A DNA stretch of 64,000 bases from NCBI RefSeq assembly GCF_001509485.1, contig NZ_LLZI01000202.1:1-64000 (forward strand), in the 5' to 3' direction. The position numbers were made by a program, and so were the translations under genes. Under the pieces are notes generated by a model that did not search any database, had not been told where the DNA came from, and saw only the letters and a list, made by a program, of their open reading frames with translations. Of the stretch, positions 37,542-46,913 are shown piece after piece; positions within the stretch are counted from its first letter, which is position 1, and the number at the start of each line of letters is the position of its first letter. Source of the stretch: Streptomyces sp. NRRL F-4489 (GTDB lineage Bacteria > Actinomycetota > Actinomycetes > Streptomycetales > Streptomycetaceae).

Positions 37542-38459
37542 ATGGGCCGCCATCGACGCTCTGCTTCCCACGCCCCGGAACCCGTGCGGACGGGGCCTGC
37601 TGACGGACCGGCGGGAATTCCCGCGCCCGCCGGGCACCGCGGCCACCGGGCCACGCGGCGGGCCGCGCCGGTGCGCACCGGACTGCTCGGCGCGTCCGCC
37701 GCGGTGGCGATGGGCGCGGTGGCGGTGGTCTCCGGACTCGTGCCCGGCGGCGGCCGGTTCGAGGTGGCCGGCGGCGACGGCGCCGGCCGGGTCCGCGCCG
37801 GGACGCTGCCGGACGCCGAACCGCAGGAGAGCTTCACCGCGCCGGAACCCGGGACGACGGCCCCGGCCGGCCGGGACGCCGGGCGCGCCCCCTCCCGGGG
37901 CGCGGACCGCACCACCGCGCCCGCCTCCCCCGCCGCCTCCCCGTCGTCGCCCCACCCGTCCGCGTCCCCGACCCGTACGCCCGGCGGCCGGCCCTCCGCA
38001 CCGCCCACCGGCGGAACGGCCACCACCGCGCCCCGCCCCTCCGCGACCCCGACCGCCGGCCCCGTCACCGGCGGCGGCGCCGAGTCCGCGGCCGAGGCCG
38101 AGGTGGTCACGCTGGTCAACCAGGAACGCGCCCGCGCGGGCTGCTCGCCGGTGACCGCGAGCGGTGAACTGGCCGGTCTGGCCCAGCACTTCAGCGACGA
38201 CATGGCGCGCCGCGGCTTTTTCAGCCATACCGACCCGGACGGCCGCACCCCCTGGGACCGCGCCCGCGCCGCGGGCATACCGGACCTCGGCGGCGAGAAC
38301 ATCGCCCGCGGCCAGGCCGACGCCCGCTCGGTGATGGACTCCTGGATGAACAGCCCCGGCCACCGCGCCAACATCCTCAACTGCGAGTACCGCACCCTCG
38401 GCGTCGGCGCCCACTTCGGCCCGGGCGGGCCGTGGTGGACGCAGGACTTCGGCTTCTGA
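37542..38459 (+). CDS. secreted or membrane-anchored CAP-domain (SCP/YkwD-like) protein
   Basis: A 305-residue protein. A basic N-terminus is followed by a hydrophobic stretch (about residues 48-68, GLLGASAAVAMGAVAVVSGL) acting as signal peptide or anchor, then a Pro/Ser/Thr/Ala-rich linker (residues 95-175). The C-terminal CAP domain (about 185-305) shows VVTLVNQERARAGCSPV, HFSDDMARRGFFSHTDPDG, GENIARGQ, WMNSPGHRANILN and the closing WWTQDFGF. The two domain histidines are present. Extracellular CAP proteins are widespread in actinobacteria but the activity is unknown. The ATG at 37542 begins MGRHRRSA. Convergent with mutM, 18 bp apart. Confidence 0.88.
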   Translation: MGRHRRSASHAPEPVRTGPADGPAGIPAPAGHRGHRATRRAAPVRTGLLGASAAVAMGAVAVVSGLVPGGGRFEVAGGDGAGRVRAGTLPDAEPQESFTAPEPGTTAPAGRDAGRAPSRGADRTTAPASPAASPSSPHPSASPTRTPGGRPSAPPTGGTATTAPRPSATPTAGPVTGGGAESAAEAEVVTLVNQERARAGCSPVTASGELAGLAQHFSDDMARRGFFSHTDPDGRTPWDRARAAGIPDLGGENIARGQADARSVMDSWMNSPGHRANILNCEYRTLGVGAHFGPGGPWWTQDFGF

Positions 38460-38477
38460 CGAGGCCCCCGGCCCCGG

Positions 38478-39407
38478 TCAGCCGGACCGCGGCGGGCGCT
38501 GGCAGCGGGGGCAGAAGTAGCTGGAGCGGTTCATCCAGGGGCGGCGGCGGATGGGGGTGCCGCAGCGGCGGCAGGGTTCGTCCTCGCGGCCGTAGGCGTC
38601 CAGGGAGCGTTCGAAGTAGCCGGATTCGCCGTTGACGTTGACGTAGAGGCTGTCGAAGCTGGTGCCGCCGACGGCCAGCGCGGCGGTCATCACGTCCCGG
38701 ACGTGGCCGAGGAGTTCGGCGGTGCGGGGGCGGGTGAGGGTGGCGGTCGGCCGGTCGTAGTGGAGCCGGGAGCGCCACAGCGCCTCGTCGGCGTAGATGT
38801 TGCCGACGCCGCTGATCAGCGTCTGGTCCAGCAGGGCCCGCTTGATCGTGGTGCGGCGGCGGCGCAGCGCGTCGTGGAAGGCGGCGTCGTCGAAGGCCGG
38901 GTCGAGGGGGTCGCGGGCGATGTGCGCGATCACGTCGGGCAGCAGGTCGGGGTCGCCGGGCACGGTGTCGTGCAGCGAGAGGCCGCCGAAGGTGCGCTGG
39001 TCGACGAAGCGGAGTTCGGTGCCGTCGGTGTCGGCGAAGCGGATCCGGATGCGCAGGTGCTTCTCGTCGGGCGCGTCGTGCGGCTGGACGAGGAGCTGGC
39101 CGCTCATGCCGAGGTGGGCCAGGACCGCCAGGCCGTGGGTGACGTCGGGGGTGACGACGGGGGCGATGCCCTCGGCGGCGCTCTGCGCGGCCGGGCCGCC
39201 GCCGGTCACCGGGAGCCAGAGGTACTTGCCGCGCCGGCGGGCCGGGCCGATCCGCAGCCCGGTGAGCCGGTCGGCGAAGTCCGCGGCGCCCGCGGTGTGG
39301 CGGCGGATGGCGCGCGGATGGCGGACCTCGACGGTGTCGACGGTCCGGCCGCTGACCCAGCGCGCGAGCCCGCGGCGGACGACCTCGACCTCGGGCAGCT
39401 CGGGCAC
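38478..39407 (-). CDS. mutM: formamidopyrimidine-DNA glycosylase MutM (Fpg)
   Basis: A 309-residue base-excision repair enzyme that removes 8-oxoguanine and nicks the strand. The catalytic Pro2-Glu3 start [14 protein letters not shown] is intact, the RRRGKYLWL lysine loop and the H2TH region ([20 protein letters not shown]) are present, and the zinc finger is CRRCGTP...FCPRCQ (C-x2-C-x16-C-x2-C). About 20 residues longer than average. It follows rnc on the same strand after 95 bp, part of the DUF177-rpmF-rnc-mutM series. Confidence 0.97.
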   Translation of the reverse strand: MPELPEVEVVRRGLARWVSGRTVDTVEVRHPRAIRRHTAGAADFADRLTGLRIGPARRRGKYLWLPVTGGGPAAQSAAEGIAPVVTPDVTHGLAVLAHLGMSGQLLVQPHDAPDEKHLRIRIRFADTDGTELRFVDQRTFGGLSLHDTVPGDPDLLPDVIAHIARDPLDPAFDDAAFHDALRRRRTTIKRALLDQTLISGVGNIYADEALWRSRLHYDRPTATLTRPRTAELLGHVRDVMTAALAVGGTSFDSLYVNVNGESGYFERSLDAYGREDEPCRRCGTPIRRRPWMNRSSYFCPRCQRPPRSG

Positions 39408-39502
39408 GGGCGCTCCTGTACGTCCTGGGGAACGGTGGGGAATACGCCGCTGACCCCGCCCGGAGCGGCACGAGCCGTCCGGAGGGGGTCAGTGGCGGTG
39501 GA

Positions 39503-40339
39503 TCAGTGGGCCGGCGACGGGGCGCCGCCGGAAGCCTGAGCCGGATCGCCGCCCTCGGGCGCCGTCCCGGCCGCCTCGTCCGCCGCGGCGCGGATCGCGC
39601 GCCACGCGGATTCGGCCGCCTGCTGCTCGGCTTCCTTCTTGCTGCGGCCGGTGCCGGTGCCGTACGAGACACCACCGACGCGGGCGGCAGCAGTAAAGGT
39701 CTTCTCGTGGTCCGGGCCGGTCTCGGTGACCAGGTATTCCGGGACGCCGAGGCCCTCGGTCGCGGTGAGCTCCTGGAGGCTGGTCTTCCAGTCCAGGCCG
39801 GCGCCCAGGCTGGAGGACTTCTCGATGAGCGGGTCGAAGAGCCGGTGCACCAGCTCGCCAGCCGCGTCGAGGCCCTGGTCGAGATAGACCGCGCCGATCA
39901 CCGCTTCCAGGGTGTCGGCGAGGATGCTGGCCTTGTCCCGGCCGCCCGTGCCCTCTTCGCCCCGTCCGAGGCGGATGAAAGCGCCGAGGTCGAGGCCGCG
40001 GCCCACCTCGGCGAGCGCCCGCGAGTTGACCACCGCGGCCCGCAGCTTGGCCAGCTGGCCTTCCGGCAGGTCGGGGTGGATGCGGTACAGCGTGTCGGTG
40101 ACCACCAGGCCGAGCACCGAATCCCCGAGGAATTCGAGCCGCTCGTTGGTGGGCAGACCGCCGTTCTCGTAGGCGTACGAGCGATGCGTCAGCGCACGCA
40201 CCAGAAGGGCGGACTCAAGTGTGTACCCGAGCCGCCCTTCCAGAAGCGAGAGGGACGAGGCCGTGTCCGCCGGTGCCGCTCCGTCTGCCCGCCTGCGCGG
40301 TGACGAGGGGCCGTCTTCTGCCTTCTTGGGGCTAGACAC
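39503..40339 (-). CDS. rnc: ribonuclease III
   Basis: A 278-residue RNase III that cleaves double-stranded RNA in rRNA maturation; in S. coelicolor the orthologue (AbsB) is a global regulator of antibiotic synthesis. The catalytic signature is [18 protein letters not shown]; acidic residues also occur in [21 protein letters not shown] dsRNA-binding domain follows ([37 protein letters not shown]), then an Ala/Gly/Pro tail. I use the GTG at 40339, 20 bp after the rpmF stop; a GTG 12 bp upstream is also possible. Confidence 0.96.
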   Translation of the reverse strand: MSSPKKAEDGPSSPRRRADGAAPADTASSLSLLEGRLGYTLESALLVRALTHRSYAYENGGLPTNERLEFLGDSVLGLVVTDTLYRIHPDLPEGQLAKLRAAVVNSRALAEVGRGLDLGAFIRLGRGEEGTGGRDKASILADTLEAVIGAVYLDQGLDAAGELVHRLFDPLIEKSSSLGAGLDWKTSLQELTATEGLGVPEYLVTETGPDHEKTFTAAARVGGVSYGTGTGRSKKEAEQQAAESAWRAIRAAADEAAGTAPEGGDPAQASGGAPSPAH

Positions 40340-40358
40340 AGTGCCTGTCACCAGCCGC

Positions 40359-40532
40359 TCAGACCGCGATGACCTGGCGCTTGTTGTAGGTGCCGCAGCT
40401 CGGGCACGCGATGTGCTGCTGCTTCGGCTCCTGGCAGCGCTCGCACGCAACCAGGGTGGGGACCGCAGCCTTCCACTGCGACCGGCGGTGGCGCGTGTTG
40501 CTGCGCGACATCTTCCGCTTCGGAACAGCCAC
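40359..40532 (-). CDS. rpmF: 50S ribosomal protein L32
   Basis: A 57-residue L32 read from the GTG at 40532: (M)[20 protein letters not shown]. It has two CxxC pairs (ACERCQEP and ACPSCGTY), i.e. the zinc-binding C+ form. AGGAGA lies 8 bases before the start, and the stop of the DUF177 gene is 2 bp upstream. The DUF177-rpmF pairing is conserved across bacteria. Confidence 0.96.
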   Translation of the reverse strand: MAVPKRKMSRSNTRHRRSQWKAAVPTLVACERCQEPKQQHIACPSCGTYNKRQVIAV

Positions 40533-40534
40533 GG

Positions 40535-41152
40535 CTACTTCTCCTGAGGTTCATCCCCGGCGGGGCGGGGTTCGTTGTCCTTCTCGCGGTCCTGGTTGGA
40601 CCCGGCGAGTTCCTGCAGTGCCGCCCAGCGCATGTCGACGGCGTCGTGGTGGTGGTCCGGGTCGTCCGCCAGCCGCGCCCCGCAATCGGGGCACAGGCCC
40701 GGGCAGTCCTCCCGGCACACCGGCTGCAGCGGCAGTGCGAGCACCACCGCGTCGCGCAGCACGGGTTCGAGGTCGATCAGATCGTCCTCGAGGTAGTAGG
40801 TGTCCTCCTCGTCCTCGGCGTCGTCGCCGGACTCGGTCCGGGCGTCGGCGTCGGGGTAGGCGAACATCTCCTGGAAGTCCGCTGCGAGCTGTCGCTCCAG
40901 CGGCTCCAGACACCTTACGCACTCGCCCTTGACGGCCGCACGGGCGGTACCGGTGACCAGCACCCCGTCCATGACCGCTTCGAGGCGGAGGTCGAGCTCG
41001 ACCGGCTCGCCCTCGGGCGCTCCGATGACCTCGTTGCCGAGGTCCGCGGGGGCCTCGACGGTGCGGGAGAGCCGCTTGAGCGTGCCGGGACGACGGCCCA
41101 GCTCGCGTGTGTCGAACACGAGCGGGGAACGGTGGTCGAGGCGGGCGCCCAA
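40535..41152 (-). CDS. DUF177/YceD family protein
   Basis: A 205-residue protein of the DUF177 family, linked with rpmF throughout bacteria and reported to affect 23S rRNA accumulation in some species. It contains [40 protein letters not shown] and the cysteine-rich C-terminus [21 protein letters not shown] take the TTG at 41152, which has AGGAAAG upstream and gives the expected N-terminus ([14 protein letters not shown]); a longer frame to 41236 is possible but its start is less family-like. Confidence 0.88.
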   Translation of the reverse strand: MGARLDHRSPLVFDTRELGRRPGTLKRLSRTVEAPADLGNEVIGAPEGEPVELDLRLEAVMDGVLVTGTARAAVKGECVRCLEPLERQLAADFQEMFAYPDADARTESGDDAEDEEDTYYLEDDLIDLEPVLRDAVVLALPLQPVCREDCPGLCPDCGARLADDPDHHHDAVDMRWAALQELAGSNQDREKDNEPRPAGDEPQEK

Positions 41153-41315
41153 GGCTTTCCTGCTTTCTGTACTGCGGTTGCGGCCGTCCACCGCCGGGAG
41201 TCCGGCGTACGGGCAGCGGTGATCGCGGTCATACACGCGACCGAACAGCCAGAATACTGGACGGGCCCCGATAGGCCCAATCCGCCCCCGTCCGGCACGG
41301 GCCGGGCGGCCGCCG

Positions 41316-42437
41316 TCAGTGGCGGCCCTCCTCGTACTGGCGGAGCTGGTCGAGGTTGATCAGGCTGGTGTCGAAGAGGCTGGTCTCGTCCAGGGCGCCG
41401 GGCTGCGCGGCCGGGGCGTGGGCGGGCTGCGGGGGCGCGGCGGGGTAGCCGGCCGGGTCGTAGCCCTGCTGCGGGAGCCCGGCGGCCGGCTGCTGCTGGG
41501 GCTGCTGCCAGCCGTAGCCGTAGGCGTCCTGGTGCGGGGTGTACGGGACCTGCTCGGGCTGCTGGTAGGAGTAGCCGTCCCCGGGCTGCTGGTAGGCGGC
41601 GGCCTGGCCGGCGTAGTAGTCCTGCTGCGGCTCGTAGCCCGGCTGCGGGTCGTACTCCGGCTGCGGCTCGGGGGCCGGGACCGGGGCCGGCGCGGCGGGG
41701 TGGCCGGCGGTGGCGCCCGCCAGGCCGGCGAGGTAGTCGGCGTCGGCCTGCGGCGGGGCGCCGGTCAGCGGGTCGGCCTGGGTGGCGAGGTGCTCGGCGA
41801 GCTCGTCGATCGGGCGGGCGCCCTGGAGCTTGTCGCGGCCGCGGCCGACCGCCTCCAGGGTCTTGGTGAGGACGGCCTGGAAGGCGCCGAACTTGGCGTC
41901 CACGTACGCGTCCGCGCGGCGGCGCAGGGTCTCGGGGTCGGCGCTGCGCTCGGGGGCCTCGGTGTCCTCGTAGCCCTGCTCGTCCAGGCCGGGGCCTCGG
42001 CCGAGCAGCTTCTCGCGGCCGCGGTCGACGGAGCCGATGGTCTTGGTGAGGACCACCTCGAAGTTGGCGAGTTTGCTGTCGACGTAGTCGTCGGCCTGGG
42101 CGCGGATCTCCTCGGCCTCCTGGCGGGCCTCGGCCAGGATGCGGTCCGCCTCCTCCTGGGCCTGCCGGACCACCTCGGTGTCGGAGATCAGCGAGCCGCG
42201 CCGGCTGTGCGCGGACTCGATGATCCGCTCGGCCTCGGCGCGGGCCTCCTCCACCATCTGCTCGCGGCCGCCGAGGAGTTCCTGGGCCTGGGCCAGCGAT
42301 CCGGGCAGGGCGGTGCGCACGTCCTCCAGCATGGCGAGCAGCTCGGCGCGGTTGACCACGCACGAGGCCGACATGGGCACGGACCGGGCGCTGCCGACGG
42401 CTGCGACGATCTCGTCGAGCTTCTTCTGGACGTCCAC
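41316..42437 (-). CDS. coiled-coil DivIVA-like cell-division-associated protein
   Basis: A 373-residue protein. The first 230 residues are charged and helical with two copies of a motif: YVDSKLANFEVVLTKTIGSV followed by RGREKL, then YVDAKFGAFQAVLTKTLEAV followed by RGRDKL. The C-terminal third is low-complexity Gln/Pro/Tyr/Gly (many YGYGWQQPQQQP-like runs), then a conserved-looking end ETSLFDTSLINLDQLRQYEE. Similar proteins beside coaD are annotated as cell division initiation proteins or ATP synthase b-like; evidence for either is weak. The start is probably the GTG at 42437 (VDVQKKLDEIV). Confidence 0.78.
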   Translation of the reverse strand: MDVQKKLDEIVAAVGSARSVPMSASCVVNRAELLAMLEDVRTALPGSLAQAQELLGGREQMVEEARAEAERIIESAHSRRGSLISDTEVVRQAQEEADRILAEARQEAEEIRAQADDYVDSKLANFEVVLTKTIGSVDRGREKLLGRGPGLDEQGYEDTEAPERSADPETLRRRADAYVDAKFGAFQAVLTKTLEAVGRGRDKLQGARPIDELAEHLATQADPLTGAPPQADADYLAGLAGATAGHPAAPAPVPAPEPQPEYDPQPGYEPQQDYYAGQAAAYQQPGDGYSYQQPEQVPYTPHQDAYGYGWQQPQQQPAAGLPQQGYDPAGYPAAPPQPAHAPAAQPGALDETSLFDTSLINLDQLRQYEEGRH

Positions 42438-42509
42438 CTTGGACTCGCCACTCTCTGGGGTTGGAGGGAGGGAACGGGACGACTGTACGGCCAGGAGCCC
42501 CCGCCCCGA

Positions 42510-42537
42510 CACCTGCTGACGGACCGTCAGGCAGGTG
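42510..42537 (-). terminator. hairpin after coaD, containing a CTGACG-N3-CGTCAG palindrome
   Basis: Arms CACCTGCTGAC (42510-42520) and GTCAGGCAGGTG (42526-42537), one bulge, 5-base loop. It follows the coaD stop by 26 bp on the minus strand and could be a terminator. Its centre is also CTGACGGACCGTCAG (42516-42530), the same arms as the palindrome at 28541, so an operator for the downstream coiled-coil gene is an alternative. Confidence 0.55.
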
Positions 42538-42563
42538 CCGGTCCCACCGCACCGCGGGCCCGG

Positions 42564-43682
<1,119 letters not shown>

Positions 43683-43835
43683 TTACGTCGATCGGGGTCG
43701 GGGAGGGGCGGCCGCCCCGGCGGGCTCCGCCCTCCCACGATATGTCCGGCCCCGGGGGCGGGCGCCCGGCCGCGGGCCCGGCCGGCCGTGATCGTTCTCA
43801 CTGCGCGGGCCGGGCGGCCGGGCCCGCGCCCGCCG

Positions 43836-46800
43836 TCAGCCCTTGTCCAGATACTGCTCCCGTTCGTCGTCGAGCAGGGCGGAGAGCGCGGTGCGCAGCT
43901 CGGGGCAGCCCTCCAGGGCCGGATCGGCGGCCACCAGGGCGGTGGCCTCCTCGCGGGCCGCCGCGATGACCTCCTCGTCCTCGATGACCGCGAGCATCCG
44001 CAGCGAGGAGCGGACGCCGGACTGGGCCTGGCCCAGGACGTCGCCCTCGCGGCGCTGTTCGAGGTCGATACGGGAGAGTTCGAAGCCGTCGAGGGTGGCG
44101 GCGACCGCGGCGAGCCGGGCGCGGGCCGGGCTGGCCTCGGGCATCTCGCTGACCAGCAGGCACAGGCCGGGCGCGGAGCCGCGGCCGACCCGGCCGCGGA
44201 GCTGGTGCAGCTGGGAGACGCCGAAGCGGTCCGCGTCCATGATCACCATGACGGTGGCGTTGGGGACGTTGACCCCGACCTCGATGACGGTGGTGGCGAC
44301 CAGGACGTCCAGCTCGCCGGCGGCGAACCGGCGCATGGTGTCGTCCTTGTCGTCGGGCGCCATCCGGCCGTGCAGCACCGCCACCCGCAGGCCGGCGAGC
44401 GGGCCGGTGCGCAGCTGCTCGGCGACCTCCAGCACCGCCAGCGGCGGGCGCTTCTCGGCGGCGTCCTCCGGTGAATCGGCCGCCGCCTCCGCGCCCTTGG
44501 CCTTCTTGCCCTTGGCGGCCGGGGCGTCCTCGTCGTCGCCGATCCGCGGGCAGACCACGTACGCCTGGTGGCCGGCGCCGACCTCCTCGCGGACCCGCTC
44601 CCAGGCGCGGGCGAGGAAGTGCGGTTTGTCCTTGGCGGGCACCACATGGCTGGCGATCGGGGAGCGGCCGGCCGGGAGCTGGTCCAGGACGGAGGTCTCC
44701 AGATCGCCGAAGACGGTCATGGCGACCGTGCGCGGGATCGGGGTGGCGGTCATGACGAGGAGGTGCGGGGGCTGCTTGCCCTTGGAGCGCAGGGCGTCGC
44801 GCTGCTCGACGCCGAAGCGGTGCTGTTCGTCGACGACGACCAGGCCGAGGTCGTGGAACTGCACCACGTCCTCGATCAGGGCGTGGGTGCCGATGACGAT
44901 GCCGGCCTCGCCGGTGGCCAGGTCCAGCAGCGCCCGGCGGCGGGCGGCGGCGCCCATCGAGCCCGTGAGCAGCACGACTTTGGTGCCCTGCTCGGCGCCG
45001 CCGAGCATGCCGCCCTCGGCCAGCTCGCCCATCATCTCGGTGATCGAGCGGTGGTGCTGCTGGGCCAGCACCTCGGTGGGCGCGAGCATCGCGGCCTGGC
45101 CGCCGGTGTCGACCACGCCGAGCATGGCGCGCAGCGCGACCATGGTGTTGTGGGTGACGGTGAAGTGGTCGGTGACGTAGGCGCGGGAGGGGTGCGCGAC
45201 GCTGATGCACTGGACGGGGCGGCGGCCGGCGGGCTCGATGGCCGTGACGGCGCGGTGGAAGGCGGCGTCTCCGGTGGTGTCCGCGCCGGGGAGCGCGACG
45301 GCGACCTCCTGGCCGCCGCCGGGCGCGGGGGCCGTACGGGCCGTGCCGCCCAGGGAGCGGGCCAGCCAGGCGGCGTCGGCTGCCAGCGGGGCGTGATCGG
45401 TGCGCAGCACACCGCGCCCGCCGGCGGACCCGTCGCCGTCACCCTCCGACCCGTCGCCGGGCGTGAATGCGCCGCCGGCCGCCAGCAGGCCCAGCAGCAG
45501 CGCCCGGCGGTCCTTGACCGGGGCGTTGCGGTAGGCGGCGGGCACGGTGCGGCCGGCCGGGCCGCTGCCGCCCGCGCCGAGCGCGCGGCCCAGCGCGGCG
45601 GCGTCCACCGGGCGCGGGCCGCCGTCGTCGAGGTCCGCGGGGACGGCCGGGGCGATCGACCAGCGGGGCAGGCCATCCTCGTCCAGCAGCCCGGCCCGCA
45701 GCTCCCGGGTGGTCAGCACCCGCTCCCCCGTGGCGCGGGAGGTGGCGATCCACAGGTGCTCGTCGTCGGCCTCGACGGTGCTGCCGTCGGAGAGGACCAG
45801 CCGCCACACCTCCCGCTCGCCCTGCGGGAAGACGCCGTCCACCGGGGCCGTGGTGCCGCCGGGGACCACCACCTCGGTGCCCACCGCCATCTCCCCCATC
45901 GGGCGGAAGCCGCGCGGGGTGAGCACCAGGGCGTCCAGCGGCTGGGCCTTGCCGGAGCCGACCTCGCCCTGGAGGAGGCGGTGCATGGGGTGCTCGGTCG
46001 CCAGGTCGTCGAAGATCTCCTGGCTGACCTTGCGCTGGCCCTCGGTGAGGGTGAACGGCAGCCGGGCGTCGAACGCGTCGAGGATCCCGTCCTTGACCAA
46101 CTGGCGCGGGACGGCGGGGAGTTGGGCCTCGGCGAAGCGGCGGCGGGCCAGCGCGACCTGGAGGACGAACGCCTCGTCCCACTTCAGCCGGGCGCGGGCG
46201 TCGGCGATATCGGCCTTGGTGGCGGGGCGGTGGACCTTCAGCAGCGCCTCGGTGAGCGGGACCAGGCCGCGGCCCTCGCGCAGCGCCGGCGGCAGCGGGT
46301 CCGCGGCGTCCTGGGCGCGCGGCAGCACCGCGTCGACGGCCTTGGCGATCTTCCAGGACGGCATCTGCTGGCAGGCCGGGTAGATCGGCAGGAGCCTGCC
46401 GGCGAAGGCGTCCACCACGCCGCTGTCGGCGTCCTCGTCGAGGAGCTGGTATTCGGGGTGGGCGAGCTGGAGCTTGCGGTTGAAGACCGAGACCTTGCCC
46501 GCGAACATCGCGCTGCGGCCGGGCAGCAGGTCCTTGTGCGGCTTGTGGATGCCCTTGCCGAAGAAGACCAGCTGGAGCCGGCCGCTGCCGTCGGTGAGGG
46601 TCACCTCCAGCCGCTGCCCGCGGCCTTGGTTGAACTTCAGCACGCGGGCGTCGGCGACCCGCGCGACGACCGTGACGTGCTCGTCCAGCGGCAGGTCGGC
46701 GAGGCGGGTCAGCTCACCGCGCTCGGCGTAGCGCCGCGGGTAGTGGTGCAGCAGATCGCCGGCCGTCTCCAGGCCGAGGTGCTCGGCGAGCACCTTCGCG

Positions 46801-46856
46801 GTGGTGCCGCCGAGGATCTTCTTCAGGGGTTCGTCGAGCGCTGCCACGCGTTCCAT
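43836..46856 (-). CDS. recG: ATP-dependent DNA helicase RecG, intein-containing precursor
   Basis: A 1006-residue precursor of the RecG helicase, which reverses stalled forks and migrates Holliday junctions. The N-terminal wedge/OB domain covers about residues 1-240. Walker A is split: LLQGEVGSGK (ending residue 303), a 267-residue insertion, then TMVALRAML. Further motifs: LVVVDEQHRFGVEQR, MTATPIPRT, VATTVIEVGVNVPNAT and QLRGRVGRG. Without the insert the protein is 739 residues, normal for RecG. The ATG at 46856 begins MERVAALDEPLKKILGG. Activity should require removal of the intein because the P-loop is broken. Confidence 0.95.
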   Translation of the reverse strand: MERVAALDEPLKKILGGTTAKVLAEHLGLETAGDLLHHYPRRYAERGELTRLADLPLDEHVTVVARVADARVLKFNQGRGQRLEVTLTDGSGRLQLVFFGKGIHKPHKDLLPGRSAMFAGKVSVFNRKLQLAHPEYQLLDEDADSGVVDAFAGRLLPIYPACQQMPSWKIAKAVDAVLPRAQDAADPLPPALREGRGLVPLTEALLKVHRPATKADIADARARLKWDEAFVLQVALARRRFAEAQLPAVPRQLVKDGILDAFDARLPFTLTEGQRKVSQEIFDDLATEHPMHRLLQGEVGSGKAQPLDALVLTPRGFRPMGEMAVGTEVVVPGGTTAPVDGVFPQGEREVWRLVLSDGSTVEADDEHLWIATSRATGERVLTTRELRAGLLDEDGLPRWSIAPAVPADLDDGGPRPVDAAALGRALGAGGSGPAGRTVPAAYRNAPVKDRRALLLGLLAAGGAFTPGDGSEGDGDGSAGGRGVLRTDHAPLAADAAWLARSLGGTARTAPAPGGGQEVAVALPGADTTGDAAFHRAVTAIEPAGRRPVQCISVAHPSRAYVTDHFTVTHNTMVALRAMLGVVDTGGQAAMLAPTEVLAQQHHRSITEMMGELAEGGMLGGAEQGTKVVLLTGSMGAAARRRALLDLATGEAGIVIGTHALIEDVVQFHDLGLVVVDEQHRFGVEQRDALRSKGKQPPHLLVMTATPIPRTVAMTVFGDLETSVLDQLPAGRSPIASHVVPAKDKPHFLARAWERVREEVGAGHQAYVVCPRIGDDEDAPAAKGKKAKGAEAAADSPEDAAEKRPPLAVLEVAEQLRTGPLAGLRVAVLHGRMAPDDKDDTMRRFAAGELDVLVATTVIEVGVNVPNATVMVIMDADRFGVSQLHQLRGRVGRGSAPGLCLLVSEMPEASPARARLAAVAATLDGFELSRIDLEQRREGDVLGQAQSGVRSSLRMLAVIEDEEVIAAAREEATALVAADPALEGCPELRTALSALLDDEREQYLDKG
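45147..45947 (-). mobile_element. in-frame intein in the RecG Walker A motif (class 3 signature)
   Basis: 267 codons between Lys and Thr of the GSGKT P-loop. First residue Ala (AQPLDALVLTPRGF), not the usual Cys/Ser. Block B has DDEHLWIATS with Trp66; block F has VQCISVAHPS with Cys247 where class 1 inteins have Asp; the end is HFTVTHN with Thr265, His266, Asn267, and +1 residue Thr. Trp-Cys-Thr plus non-nucleophilic residue 1 is the class 3 intein signature (Tori/Perler scheme, from memory). Between blocks, RRALLLGLLAAGGAF and AAWLARSLGG resemble decayed LAGLIDADG endonuclease motifs, so splicing may persist without homing. Confidence 0.9.
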
Positions 46857-46913
46857 TGCACACCACGCCACTGACAACGGGCCACCGCCGCCGCGCCCGC
46901 GTGCCGGAACGCG

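Noticed and set aside
40348..40554. 68-codon minus-strand frame overlapping rpmF
   Set aside because: A different frame of the rpmF DNA; the correct GTG start at 40532 gives a complete L32 with zinc-binding cysteines.
44568..46874. A 768-codon plus-strand frame opposite recG
   Set aside because: Antisense shadow of RecG and its intein; composition is Gly/Ala/Gln/Leu without motifs.
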